DNA of 64,000 nucleotides from Marivita hallyeonensis (lineage in GTDB: Bacteria > Pseudomonadota > Alphaproteobacteria > Rhodobacterales > Rhodobacteraceae), in assembly GCF_900129875.1 (NCBI RefSeq), contig NZ_FQXC01000001.1, forward strand, positions 310,001-374,000, read 5' to 3'. Below are positions 63,569 to 64,000 of the stretch, in pieces (within the stretch, counting starts at the first letter, position 1; every line of letters begins with the position of its first letter). The translations under genes and the position numbers were made by a program. Below the pieces are notes generated by a model. The model searched no databases and was not told the origin of the DNA. It was given only the letters and a program-made list of their open reading frames with translations.

Positions 63569-64000
63569 CTACCGCGCATTTTCCAGAACCCACGAGACGG
63601 ACTCGGTGATCATACGAGACGTCGCGCGGTCGAAGGCGGCGACGATGTCGTCGGCATTGTTCGATAGCGCGGGTTCGGATGTCGCGAAGGTGCGTGCGGC
63701 GACGACGCGGCTGTCGCGTTCTCGGACAAGGCGCATGGCCAGTTGAACATTGACCGTTGCAGTGCCAGTGGCATCCAGAGTCTCGGCCTGGAATGCAGTG
63801 AGCTCGCTGAGCACCGCGAAATCTGCAACGGTTCCGATCGGGCGCCGTCCGACCGAAGAAAGGCGGTTGGTCTGGGCCAGACTACGGACCAGAAGCGTCT
63901 GTACCATAACCGGCGCAGTGTCAGCCCAGCGGATGTCCGGCAGGTATTGCGCCTGAAGCGGAGCGGGGCGGATCATGATGCGTTCGACGTCGAGCGTGCC
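63569..64000 (-). CDS. PqiC-like ABC-transport auxiliary lipoprotein, C-terminal part (cut by window end)
   Basis: The frame is open to the window edge, so the N-terminus with its lipobox is missing. The visible part has YLPDIRWADTAPVMVQTLLVRSL and later VVAARTFATSEPA, the pattern of the DUF330/PqiC auxiliary lipoproteins of MCE-type lipid transporters, which would then be encoded just outside the window. Confidence 0.8.
   Translation of the reverse strand, partial: GTLDVERIMIRPAPLQAQYLPDIRWADTAPVMVQTLLVRSLAQTNRLSSVGRRPIGTVADFAVLSELTAFQAETLDATGTATVNVQLAMRLVRERDSRVVAARTFATSEPALSNNADDIVAAFDRATSRMITESVSWVLENAR

Overview
The window looks like chromosomal DNA of an alphaproteobacterium of the Rhodobacteraceae (Rhodobacter/Roseobacter group). 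The evidence is gene content and order: the hydrogenase locus has the gene order known from Rhodobacter capsulatus, rpmH-rnpA-yidD form a tight set, a VIT/DUF2339/YcjX/YcjF neighbourhood is present, TAXI-TRAP and betaine-type ABC transporters occur, GC is high, and a typical G-rich intergenic repeat lies near rpmH. No rRNA, CRISPR array or intact prophage was seen.

Region 1 (1-24900) is mostly housekeeping: the end of pheA; small envelope proteins; a minus-strand block ileS, histidine phosphatase, DUF3253 protein, ogt; a VIT-family transporter and a large DUF2339 membrane protein; a minus-strand stress/redox operon (YcjX, GNAT, YcjF, cyclic-nucleotide-domain reductase); truA; argD-argF; rpmH-rnpA-yidD; and a plus-strand TVP38 / flavin disulfide reductase / histidine kinase set. 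The gap between the convergent ends at 1792-1974 holds an unexplained cluster of CtrA-like and ParB-site-like palindromes.

Region 2 (24952-30200) starts at a tRNA-Arg(ACG) gene and is accessory DNA full of wreckage: a frameshifted tyrosine-integrase tail beside the tRNA, an 820-bp IS6-family element whose transposase has an internal amber codon, an IS481 relic, an IS3 element with a 43-bp insertion in orfB, and another IS3 relic. Between the IS elements sits the most unusual locus of the window: a gene with a caspase/DUF4347-like N-terminus and a C-terminal Hint (intein/hedgehog-type) domain, followed in the same reading frame, after one TAG codon, by a SAM methyltransferase.

Region 3 (30205-45755) is a complete uptake [NiFe]-hydrogenase locus: hypF; hupS-hupL-small peptide-hupC; then hupD-F-G-H-J-K, hypA-B, an NtrC-like hupR, and hypC-D-E. 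HupSL is the enzyme, HupC the quinone-side cytochrome b, and the rest build and process the Ni-Fe-CN/CO centre. Each of the two transcription units begins with a perfect FNR-type box (TTGAT-N4-ATCAA). The H2-sensing genes hupTUV are absent from the window, and HupR has lost its phosphoacceptor, GAFTGA and Walker B signatures, so control by oxygen (FnrL) is the simplest reading. The right flank (45756-46850) is decayed and contains a deacylase relic.

Region 4 (46853-64000): divergent phosphate transporters (NptA-like and Pit-like); a LysR regulator divergent from an operon of betaine-type ABC transporter, alpha/beta hydrolase, hydantoinase-like amidohydrolase, VOC protein, Asp/Glu/hydantoin racemase and DHDPS-family lyase, probably a catabolic pathway for a quaternary-amine or cyclic-amide compound; then a TAXI-TRAP transporter and the end of a PqiC-like lipoprotein gene.
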